Below are positions 20,332-29,182 of a DNA stretch of 64,000 nt, one piece after another (the stretch's first letter is position 1; every line of letters begins with the position of its first letter). This stretch comes from JAFECT01 sp035551675 (GTDB lineage Bacteria; Pseudomonadota; Alphaproteobacteria; Caulobacterales; Caulobacteraceae). The translations under genes were made by a program, and so were the position numbers. The stretch is taken from assembly GCA_035551675.1 (NCBI GenBank), contig DASZMV010000030.1, forward strand, positions 7,554 to 71,553. The letters run 5' to 3'. Under the pieces are notes generated by a model. The model saw only the letters and a list, made by a program, of their open reading frames with translations. It did no database searches and was not told the DNA's origin.

Positions 20332-20592
20332 TCAGGCGGCCGGCTTCTTTCCAGCGGCGATCATGCTGTCGAACGCGGCGATCGCTTCTTCGACCGTGCA
20401 AGGGGGACCCTCTTCGAGGCTTTTGTATCCTTCCTCGACCAGTTTCCGAAAACGCACCAACTTGTCGTCGCGCTCGCGCAAGAGGTTGAGCGCGGCGGTT
20501 ACCGCCTCTTCGGCGCTGGCGTACTCGCCTGCTGCGATGCGGGCATCGACATATGCTTCAAGGTCTGGGGGCAGAACTACAGCTTGGGTCAT
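20332..20592 (-). CDS. parD: ParD-family antitoxin
   Basis: An 86-residue antitoxin of the ParD/CC2985 type: N-terminal ribbon-helix-helix (VVLPPDLEAYVDARIAAGEYASAEEAV... in the family pattern) for DNA binding and operator autoregulation, then an acidic helical toxin-binding tail (VEEGYKSLEEGPPCTVEEAI). It comes first in the operon parD-parE-aminotransferase. Confidence 0.9.
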   Translation of the reverse strand: MTQAVVLPPDLEAYVDARIAAGEYASAEEAVTAALNLLRERDDKLVRFRKLVEEGYKSLEEGPPCTVEEAIAAFDSMIAAGKKPAA

Positions 20593-20649
20593 GGCTTGCC
20601 TCGAGCGAGAGAGTGGGTCCGCGGCGCCTGGAGGTCAAGGCGCAGGGAG

Positions 20650-21090
20650 CTATCGCAATACCGGCTCGCCGGTTCTAGGGTCGGTCAGCGTCACGTTTTC
20701 CAAGGCCTGGATGCGCCAGATCTCGTCCTTCAGCGTGACCACCGCCTGAATCAGCGTGTCCACCTTGTGCGGTCCCGCCGGATGCGCCGCGCCGGCGGCC
20801 AGCTGCGACCAGGAGTGCACGATGACGGCGCTCTCGCTGATCGCGTCGGCCGCGATGAGTTCGTTGTCCAGTGTGGAGTCGCTATAGATCGTTTCGTGAA
20901 TCGGGCGATGCAGGCCGATGATCTCCTCGCGTCCACGCACGAAATGACCGAAGCGGTTCACGAAGGTCGCATCGTCGTGGAACAGCGCGCCCAGCGCCTC
21001 CATGTCGTGCGCATTCCACGCATCCTGAAATGCGGTCAGTGCATCTTCCGGTTCGGTGATGTCGACGGTCGCGCCGGCTTGATCCAGCAT
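20650..21090 (-). CDS. SnoaL/NTF2-like protein (SgcJ/EcaC-type, DUF4440)
   Basis: A 146-residue cone-shaped alpha+beta-barrel protein of the NTF2-like fold: ALTAFQDAWNAHDMEALGALF, then FVNRFGHFVRGREEIIGLH and the last strands IWRIQALENVTLTDP. Members bind small ligands or act as isomerases or hydrolases; no active site can be assigned. Its start comes one base after the upstream stop (TGAGATG), so it is coupled to the small secreted protein gene. Confidence 0.8.
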   Translation of the reverse strand: MLDQAGATVDITEPEDALTAFQDAWNAHDMEALGALFHDDATFVNRFGHFVRGREEIIGLHRPIHETIYSDSTLDNELIAADAISESAVIVHSWSQLAAGAAHPAGPHKVDTLIQAVVTLKDEIWRIQALENVTLTDPRTGEPVLR

Positions 21091-21091
21091 C

Positions 21092-21439
21092 TCAGCAAGA
21101 CCCTTCCACGTCGCCGGTGACGTCGGCGATGCGGCCCTGCGCGTCCACCCGCCAGCGCACGGTATAAATGTCGGTGCAGGCCATGCCGCCGCCCCAATAG
21201 TTGCGCGCCATCCGCTCGTCGCCCCTGGGTCGGTCGAAGTGAAAGTCCGAGCCGTGCAGGGCGTCGGCCAGGGCGCCCTCGGGCGACCCCACAGGGAACC
21301 GCGCGCGCAGAGCCTGGGTCGGGCGACCCTTGCCCCACTTGTGACCCATCAGCTCGATCATGGCGTTGCCGCGCGCCAGCGCGGGCGCGGCGGCGAAGAC
21401 AAGCGTTGCGGTCAGGGATGCAATGAAACCGAGACGCAT
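21092..21439 (-). CDS. Small secreted protein of unknown function
   Basis: A 115-residue protein with a signal peptide (MRLGFIASLTATLVFAAAPALA, cleavage after ALA near 22) and a short mature part containing MIELMGHKWGKGRP and two Cys near the C-terminus. The family is not recognised. The ATG is preceded by CAGGAGGA at ideal spacing. It forms a pair with the SnoaL-like gene. Confidence 0.7.
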   Translation of the reverse strand: MRLGFIASLTATLVFAAAPALARGNAMIELMGHKWGKGRPTQALRARFPVGSPEGALADALHGSDFHFDRPRGDERMARNYWGGGMACTDIYTVRWRVDAQGRIADVTGDVEGSC

Positions 21440-21521
21440 GGCGTCCTCCTGAGGCCTACCCCAGGATCAACGAAACACCCCGAGCCTCCGTTGCGTCAAC
21501 AGCCGCACCGGAGCGAACGCC

Positions 21522-23354
<1,833 letters not shown>

Positions 23355-23492
23355 ACGGACAAGGGCGCGGAGCGAGCCGCGTCAACGGTTTGAGCTTGTG
23401 GGGAAGACGGGGCGCCTCATACGCGAAGCCGCGCAAAAAGGCCAGCCGCAGGGCCGTGACCTTTTGGCGACAGGGGGTTATGACCCCCAGCC

Positions 23493-23915
23493 ATGGACCC
23501 CCGCCCCCGCTTCCACCTCGCCTTTCCGGTTCGCGACCTCGACGAGGCGCGCGATTTCTACGGCGGCCTTCTGGGCTGCGCCGAGGGCCGTTCGGCCGAG
23601 GACTGGGTCGATTTCGACTTCTTCGGCCACCAGATCGTGGCCCACAGGTGCGTCGCGCCCGAGGGCCCCGGGGCCACCAACACGGTGGACGATGAGAAGG
23701 TCCCGGTGCGCCACTTCGGCGTCATCCTCGACATGGACCGCTGGAGCGTCATTACCGACCGCCTGCGCGATTCGGGGGTTATCTTCCTGATCGAGCCGGC
23801 GGTGCGCTTCCGCGGTCGGCCCGGGGAGCAGGCGACCTGTTTCTTCCTCGACCCCTCGGGCAACGCGATCGAGATCAAGGCCTTTGCCGAAGACAGCCAG
23901 GTGTTCGCCCGATGA
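23493..23915 (+). CDS. VOC-superfamily (glyoxalase-like) protein
   Basis: A 140-residue protein with paired beta-alpha-beta-beta-beta modules: FHLAFPVRDLDEARDFYGGL at the start (metal-ligand His), then HFGVILDMDRW and the C-terminal CFFLDPSGNAIEIKAF with the conserved Glu. It is a metal-dependent lyase or dioxygenase of unknown substrate. Its stop overlaps the next start (ATGA), so it may serve the dehydratase pathway. Confidence 0.87.
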   Translation: MDPRPRFHLAFPVRDLDEARDFYGGLLGCAEGRSAEDWVDFDFFGHQIVAHRCVAPEGPGATNTVDDEKVPVRHFGVILDMDRWSVITDRLRDSGVIFLIEPAVRFRGRPGEQATCFFLDPSGNAIEIKAFAEDSQVFAR

Positions 23916-24919
23916 ACGCGCCCACAAAAAACCCGTCGCTTGATCTGCCGACCTTCGCCGATGTTGAAGACGCCGCGAAACGTCTGGCCGGCAAGGCGGT
24001 GGTCACGCCGCTGCTCGAACATCCTGCGCTGAACGAAACCGTCGGCGCCCGGGTGCTGCTCAAATGCGAGACCTTCCAGGTTTCCGGCAGCTTCAAATTC
24101 CGCGGCGCCTACAACCGCATCAGCCGCCTGAGCGACGAGGAAAAGGCGCGCGGCGTCGTGGCCTATTCCTCCGGCAATCACGCCCAGGGCGTCGCCGCGG
24201 CGGCAAAACTGGTCGGCACGCGCGCGCTGATCGTCATGCCGTCCGACGCGCCCGAGGTGAAGGTGGCCGGCGTGCGCGCGTTCGGCGGCGAGGTGCGCAG
24301 CTACGACCGCTGGACCGAAAGCCGCGAAGCCATCGGCGCCGAGATCGCGCGCGAACGCGGCTCCGTCCTGGTGCCGCCGTTCGACGACCGCTTCGTCATC
24401 GCCGGGCAGGGCACGTCGGGCATCGAACTGGCGCACCAGGCGCGGGCGATGGGTGCTGCGCTGGATCAAGTCTATTGCGGAGCCAGCGGCGGCGGGATCG
24501 TTGCGGGGATCGGGTTGGCGATGGAGGCGCTGTCGCCACAGACCGACATGATCGTGGTCGAGCCGGCCGAGTACAACGACCACGCGCTGTCGCTCGCCGC
24601 CGGCGCCCGGACCAAACACGCCGAGGCGCAACCCAGCTTCTGCGACGCGCTGATGGCGCCCATGCCCGGCGAAGTGACCTTCCCGATCAACGGCCGCTTG
24701 CTGAAAGGCGCGCTCGGCGTCACCGACGGCGAGGTCGCCGAAGCCATCCGCTTCGCCTTCCGCTGGCTGAAACTGGTCGTCGAACCCGGCGGCGCGGTCT
24801 CCCTCGCGGCGCTTCTGGCCGGCAAGGCCGACGTAAAGGGCAAGACGGTCGGCGTGCTCCTCACCGGCGGCAACATCGACCCGGGGCTGTTCTCGCGGAT
24901 ATTGGCGGGCGAGATCTGA
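23912..24919 (+). CDS. Threonine/serine dehydratase, PLP fold-type II
   Basis: A 335-residue PLP enzyme with the lysine motif SGSFKFRGAYNRIS, the cofactor/substrate loop SSGNHAQGVA, and the phosphate-binding glycine loop CGASGGGIVAG. It lacks the ACT domain of biosynthetic IlvA, so it resembles catabolic threonine dehydratase, serine racemase or hydroxyaspartate ammonia-lyase. It probably deaminates a hydroxy-amino acid. The TGA stop coincides with the first bases of element A copy 2. Confidence 0.9.
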   Translation: MNAPTKNPSLDLPTFADVEDAAKRLAGKAVVTPLLEHPALNETVGARVLLKCETFQVSGSFKFRGAYNRISRLSDEEKARGVVAYSSGNHAQGVAAAAKLVGTRALIVMPSDAPEVKVAGVRAFGGEVRSYDRWTESREAIGAEIARERGSVLVPPFDDRFVIAGQGTSGIELAHQARAMGAALDQVYCGASGGGIVAGIGLAMEALSPQTDMIVVEPAEYNDHALSLAAGARTKHAEAQPSFCDALMAPMPGEVTFPINGRLLKGALGVTDGEVAEAIRFAFRWLKLVVEPGGAVSLAALLAGKADVKGKTVGVLLTGGNIDPGLFSRILAGEI

Positions 24920-25211
24920 ACCTCCCCCTATCGCGTCAGCGATTGGGGGGAGGGGGGTGAGAAGCGGCTGCTGCGCAGCAGCGGCATGGGATCGACAATG
25001 ATTTGTCGATCCCCGCGCCGAACGCCATCGGCGAAGGCTAGGGCGCAGCGCGCATGGTGGAGGAGGAAGCCTCAGGCGCGACGGACAAGGTCACGCCGGT
25101 TCAGTTGTAATCGTCTGATGCTCTCTGTGCAGTGCACCCGCTTCCCCCTCCACCACGTGCTCCGCACGCGGTCCCCCTCCCCCGATTTCTGCCGAAATCG
25201 GTGGAGGTTCA
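24917..25211. repeat. Dispersed ~295 bp element A (copy 2, inverted)
   Basis: Begins TGAACCTCCCCC at the dehydratase stop and ends GGTGGAGGTTCA, so TGAACCTCC / GGAGGTTCA form short terminal inverted repeats. It is the reverse complement of copy 1 at 14389-14684 over its whole length. It lies in the 317 bp gap before the phosphotransferase gene, whose start is 26 bases past its end. It carries no ORF. Confidence 0.88.
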
Positions 25212-25236
25212 CGCGCAACCATGCCACCCCTCCACC

Positions 25237-26286
25237 ATGAGCCAGGCGCCGGTCCTGATCCCTCCCTTGCCGCAGCACGCGCTGGATGAGCCGCGGCTGT
25301 TCGCCTATCTGGCCGACCATCTCGACGGCTTTTCCGAACCCGCGGAACTGCGTCAGTTCCAGGGCGGCCAGTCGAACCCGACCTACCTTATCGACACGCC
25401 CAACCGCCGCTTCGTCCTGCGCAAGAAACCGCCGGGCAAGCTCTTGCCCTCGGCGCACATGGTCGAGCGCGAGTATCGGGTGATGGATGCGCTGCGCCAT
25501 TCCGGCGTGCCGGTGCCGAACGTGCGGCTGCTGTGCGAGGACGCCGCCATCGCCGGCGCGGCCTTCTATGTGATGGACCACGTCGACGGCCGCGTGTTCA
25601 CCGACACCGCGCTGAAGGACGAGCCCAAGCCGTCGCGCAAACCGATCTACGCCTTGCTCGCCAGGACGCTCGCCGCCCTGCACCGCGTCGATCCGAACGC
25701 GGTCGGGCTCGGCGACTTCGGCAAGACCGAAAATTATGTCGGGCGCCAAATCGACCGCTGGTCGCGCCAGTACGACGCCGCCAAGACCGAAGACATTCCG
25801 GCGATGGTCGCGCTCACCGCGTGGCTGCCGCAGCATGCGCCCAAACACGACGAGGTCTCGATCGTTCACGGCGACTTCCGCCTGGGCAACATGATCTACG
25901 CGTCCGACGGCGAAGACATTAAGGCGGTTCTCGACTGGGAGCTGTCGACGCTCGGCCACCCCCTGTCGGACCTCGCTTATGCGGCGCTGCCGTTCCGGCT
26001 GCCGCCCGGCGGCCCGATGCCGGGCCTGCTCGGCGTCGACTGCGCGGCGCAGGGCCTGCCGACCGAGCAGGAATTCCTCGAGACCTACGCCAAGGCCGTC
26101 GGTCGCGACGACATTCCGGATTTCACCTTCTTTCTGGCGCTCTCGCTGTTCCGCCTCGCGGGCATTGCGCAAGGCGTCTATGCGCGCTCGCTCGCGGGCA
26201 ACGCGGCGGACCGCAGCGCGTCGCGGCTCGGTGAAGTGGCGAAGGGCGCGGCCATGCTCGGCTGGTCGATCGCGCAGGCCGGTTAG
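25237..26286 (+). CDS. APH-like phosphotransferase (ACAD10-type)
   Basis: A 349-residue protein kinase-fold enzyme of the aminoglycoside phosphotransferase superfamily. QGGQSNPTYLIDT and FVLRKKPPGKLLPSAH form the N-lobe, VHGDFRLGNMIY the catalytic loop, and VLDWELSTLGHPLSDLAY the metal-binding segment. This subgroup is linked with acyl-CoA dehydrogenases and, in animals, fused to ACAD10/11, which phosphorylate 4-hydroxyacyl-CoAs; the adjacent MaoC hydratase fits that. The frame extends upstream into element A, but the ATG at 25237 starts the conserved region. Confidence 0.85.
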   Translation: MSQAPVLIPPLPQHALDEPRLFAYLADHLDGFSEPAELRQFQGGQSNPTYLIDTPNRRFVLRKKPPGKLLPSAHMVEREYRVMDALRHSGVPVPNVRLLCEDAAIAGAAFYVMDHVDGRVFTDTALKDEPKPSRKPIYALLARTLAALHRVDPNAVGLGDFGKTENYVGRQIDRWSRQYDAAKTEDIPAMVALTAWLPQHAPKHDEVSIVHGDFRLGNMIYASDGEDIKAVLDWELSTLGHPLSDLAYAALPFRLPPGGPMPGLLGVDCAAQGLPTEQEFLETYAKAVGRDDIPDFTFFLALSLFRLAGIAQGVYARSLAGNAADRSASRLGEVAKGAAMLGWSIAQAG

Positions 26287-26302
26287 ATTCGGGGGATAGG
26301 CA

Positions 26303-26794
26303 ATGGACTCGACACAGAAACTGACTGGCGGCGGCGCCCACACCACGGGGCCCGAACTCGCCGCGCGCGCGGGCGAAATAGTGGGCGTTTCGCACTGGAT
26401 CGAGATCGACCAGGCGCGTATCGACGCCTTCGCCGACGCCACCGAGGACTGGCAGTTCATCCACGTCAATCCCGAGGCCGCCGCCAAGACACCCTTCGGC
26501 GGCGCGATCGCGCACGGATTCCTGACGCTCAGCCTGCTCTCCAAGATGTCCTACGATGCGGCGCCTATTCTCGCGGGCGTGGTGATGGGCGTGAACTACG
26601 GCTTCGACAAGGTCCGCTTCCTGCAACCGGTGCGGTCCGGCAAACGCGTGCGCGGCCACTTCAAGTTGATGGACGCAACGGAAAAAGGCGCCGGCCGCTG
26701 GCTGATCAGGCACGAGGTGACGGTGGAGATCGAAGGCGAGGAAAAACCGGCGCTCATCGCCGAGTGGCTGGGGATGCAGATCCTCGGCGGCTGA
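26303..26794 (+). CDS. MaoC-family enoyl-CoA hydratase
   Basis: A 163-residue hot-dog-fold dehydratase with the catalytic Asp-His motif in ATEDWQFIHVNPEAA and GAIAHGFLTLSLLSKM as the central helix. It hydrates trans-2-enoyl-CoA to the R-3-hydroxyacyl-CoA. It follows the phosphotransferase by 16 bp, so the two probably act together on hydroxyacyl-CoA or related substrates. Confidence 0.9.
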   Translation: MDSTQKLTGGGAHTTGPELAARAGEIVGVSHWIEIDQARIDAFADATEDWQFIHVNPEAAAKTPFGGAIAHGFLTLSLLSKMSYDAAPILAGVVMGVNYGFDKVRFLQPVRSGKRVRGHFKLMDATEKGAGRWLIRHEVTVEIEGEEKPALIAEWLGMQILGG

Positions 26795-26809
26795 CGGGAG
26801 GATCGCTCT

Positions 26810-27583
26810 TTGACGCACCCCGAAACTTCGCCCGAACCGGAGGAGGCCACCCTGGAAGTTCATCACAAATCCAAGCCGTTTCATGGGTGGCGGGAGTTCC
26901 TGAAGGAATACGGCATCATCGTGCTGGGCGTTCTGACCGCCCTCGCGGCAGAGCAGATCGCCGAGCAGATTCACTGGGCCCACAGCGTTCACGAGGCCGA
27001 GGCGGCGATGGACGCCGAACTCCATGAAGACGCCCTCAACGCTTACTACCGAATGTCGACACACGAGTGCGCGTTCTCGAGGTTGGACGCGTTGCGCACG
27101 GCGCTCGAAGCTTCACGCGACCACGACACGCCCGTGCCGGTCATGCCTGTGTACAACTGGCGCCTGCGCGCATGGCAGAGCGATGCGTGGCAAGCGGCGC
27201 AGGCGGCGCAGATCGCCAGTCATTTTCCACGCGACCGGCTGTTGGCTTATTCGCGGGTGTATTTCTTCGTGAATGTCCTGCTGAAGCTGCAGCCGGAGGA
27301 GCGCGCCGCCATGGACTCGATCAACACCCTCGCCGTCAATGCCGGCCCGCTACAGCCCGCCGAGCGGGACCGCCTGTTCGCCGGCCTCGTCGCCACGCGC
27401 CGCCTGCGCAACGAGGCCGACTCCGCAGCCGGCCGCATCATCTCGGAAGCGGAAAAGGTGGGCGTTCGCCTGTCGGACGCGGACAAGGCCGGCCAACTGC
27501 GCGAGGCGCGCCAGCTCTATGGCGACTGTGTCCGCGAATCGTCCCTCGACGAGATCCGCCGCGACGTGTCCTGGCCGAGGTGA
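26810..27583 (+). CDS. Membrane-anchored protein of unknown function
   Basis: A 257-residue protein with a TTG start preceded by GGGAGGATC. A short acidic N-terminus is followed by HGWREFLKEYGIIVLGVLTA, a single membrane segment (about residues 35-52), and a long helical, mostly polar C-terminal region that would be periplasmic. The layout matches alphaproteobacterial hypotheticals with a FLKE-xxIVVxGVLxAL anchor. No catalytic motif is visible. It lies 15 bp after the MaoC gene, so it may be the third gene of that operon. Confidence 0.6.
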   Translation: MTHPETSPEPEEATLEVHHKSKPFHGWREFLKEYGIIVLGVLTALAAEQIAEQIHWAHSVHEAEAAMDAELHEDALNAYYRMSTHECAFSRLDALRTALEASRDHDTPVPVMPVYNWRLRAWQSDAWQAAQAAQIASHFPRDRLLAYSRVYFFVNVLLKLQPEERAAMDSINTLAVNAGPLQPAERDRLFAGLVATRRLRNEADSAAGRIISEAEKVGVRLSDADKAGQLREARQLYGDCVRESSLDEIRRDVSWPR

Positions 27584-27608
27584 AGACGCCTGCTCCGGCG
27601 CCGGACGG

Positions 27609-28721
27609 TCACCAGATGTCGCTGAACGCCCGCGCGAAGTTCAGACCCAGAACCTTCTCCGCCACGCGCTCCGGATAGCCGCGCTTCAGCAGCGCGTCGC
27701 AGATGACCTCGCAGCGGCGCGGGGTGTTCAGGCCCACGACGTAGGGCGGCCGGTCCTCGCCGGGCGCGGCGACGCCCGCGGCTTTGCGCGCCTCGGTGTC
27801 TTTCTGGAACGCCGCCATCGCTGCGGGCGAATTGTCGAACGGCTCCATACCCTGGTCGCTGCCGATGCCGACGTGATCCTCGCCGCAGACCTTCAGGGCG
27901 TGGGTCATGTGCGCCATGTAGTCGTCGACGTCGGGTTGCTTCGGACTCGCCGCCAGATACGGCAGGTCGTAGATGCCGAAGGTTCCGCCCTTGTCGGCCA
28001 GCGCCTTCAGCTGTTCGTCGGTCTTGTTGCGCGGATGGTCGTACACCGCCGCGCAGCCGCCGTGGGTCATCACCACCGGCTTCTTCGACAACGCGATCAC
28101 CTCGCCGGTCATCTTTCGGCTCGCGTGGCTGAGGTCGATCGCGATCCCCAGCGTATTCATCCTGTCCACCGCCTGGCGACCGAGGTCGGTCAGGCCCGAC
28201 TGCTCTACCGGCGCCAGCACTCCGGCGCCGAAGGGCGAGGTCTTGTTGTAGCTCAACTGCATCACGCGCACGCCGAGGTCGCGGAACAGGTCGAACCGAT
28301 CGAGCTTATCCTCCAGCATCGCCGCGCCCTCGAACGAGAAGATGACGCCTACCTTCCCTTCGCGTTTGGCGCGCGCGAAGTCGTCGGCTTTGCGCACCTG
28401 CATGAACAGGTCGGGATAGAGCTCGATCACCTGCTGGCAGAAGGCGATCTCGGCCACCGTGTCCTCGAACTTCTCGTCGAAGCCCCCGAGCGTGGTCTTG
28501 CAGACCGTCACCCCCGACGACCGCGTGATCTCCAGCGCCGAGGCGGGCAGGGGCAGCTTGCCGTCGCCGAGCGGCGGCGACAGGTTCGCATCGAGCACCA
28601 GGGCGCGCCTGTACAGCGCCTGCGCCCGCGCGCTCACCGGCGGTTCGGGATCGGCCAGCGCGGGCGAACTCATGGCCGCGCCTGCAGCCCCGGCCAGGAT
28701 CAGAAGTTTTCTGCGGTCCAT
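27609..28721 (-). CDS. Membrane dipeptidase, peptidase family M19
   Basis: A 370-residue exported metallopeptidase of the renal dipeptidase family. The signal MDRRKLLILAGAAGAAMSSPALA has an RR that could be Tat-type and cleavage after ALA. Visible family motifs are FSFEGAAML (bridging Glu), IDLSHASRKM and VMTHGGC (His ligands), DHPRNKTDEQ (Arg) and GIGSDQGME (Asp). The first metal motif HxD after the signal is replaced by DANLS (residues 44-48), so the binuclear zinc site may be altered. It may cleave D,L-dipeptides from the cell wall. An upstream extension to 28811 is not credible. Confidence 0.85.
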   Translation of the reverse strand: MDRRKLLILAGAAGAAMSSPALADPEPPVSARAQALYRRALVLDANLSPPLGDGKLPLPASALEITRSSGVTVCKTTLGGFDEKFEDTVAEIAFCQQVIELYPDLFMQVRKADDFARAKREGKVGVIFSFEGAAMLEDKLDRFDLFRDLGVRVMQLSYNKTSPFGAGVLAPVEQSGLTDLGRQAVDRMNTLGIAIDLSHASRKMTGEVIALSKKPVVMTHGGCAAVYDHPRNKTDEQLKALADKGGTFGIYDLPYLAASPKQPDVDDYMAHMTHALKVCGEDHVGIGSDQGMEPFDNSPAAMAAFQKDTEARKAAGVAAPGEDRPPYVVGLNTPRRCEVICDALLKRGYPERVAEKVLGLNFARAFSDIW

Positions 28722-28838
28722 GGAGGTCCCCTTTGCTCGGACTATCTTACGAGTGGCCGTCGTGGATGTGCAATGCACGGCAACGGAATCCCTGGATCGC
28801 GATCGCGCCACATACCTGATGCCCGCGTGCCTTCCTTG

Positions 28839-28988
28839 GCGCGCAGCGCCAGTTTGGATAGAGCACGCAGAGGAAGATTGAGCGCTCAGCGGGCTTCATC
28901 ACCGCCGGCTCCGCGCTTCTCTGCGGTCTCTACTAAAATTGGCGGCTACGGCGCGACTCACGCTGCCGTTCCAGCCATGGCCCACGCG
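28839..28988. repeat. Repeat family B (copy 1)
   Basis: Unit beginning GCGCAGCGCC, with GAGCACGCAGAGGAAGATTG in one arm and CGCGCTTCTCTGCGGTCTC in the other, ending in GCCGTTCCAGCCATGGCCCACG. The same order of segments recurs at 29025-29181 and 48978-49112. It lies in the 461 bp gap between the sulfatase and dipeptidase genes; bases 28722-28838 of that gap show nothing recognisable. Confidence 0.8.
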
Positions 28989-29024
28989 CGCGCCACAACC
29001 CTGACACGTCCAAACTCGCCTCCG

Positions 29025-29181
29025 CGCGCAGCGCCAATTAAGCGCAGAGGGCGCAGAGGAAGATTGAGCACGCAGAGGGGTCGCGGCTTCTTCTCTGCGT
29101 GCCCTGCGCTTCTCTGCGTCCTCTTCTTCCAAATGGCGCCTACGGCGCGGTTTGCGCCGCCGTTCCAGCCATGGCCCACGC
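29025..29181. repeat. Repeat family B (copy 2, direct)
   Basis: Second unit in the same direction as copy 1, again GCGCAGCGCCAATTA, GCAGAGGAAGATTGAGCACG, then two CTTCTCTGCGT arms and the common end CCGTTCCAGCCATGGCCCAC. It finishes 2 bases before the TAG stop of the sulfatase-like gene. Confidence 0.8.
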
Positions 29182-29182
29182 C

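Noticed and set aside
28839..29181. Possible CRISPR array in the tandem B repeats
   Set aside because: Only two long, imperfect units with no short regular repeat-spacer pattern, and no cas genes anywhere in the window.
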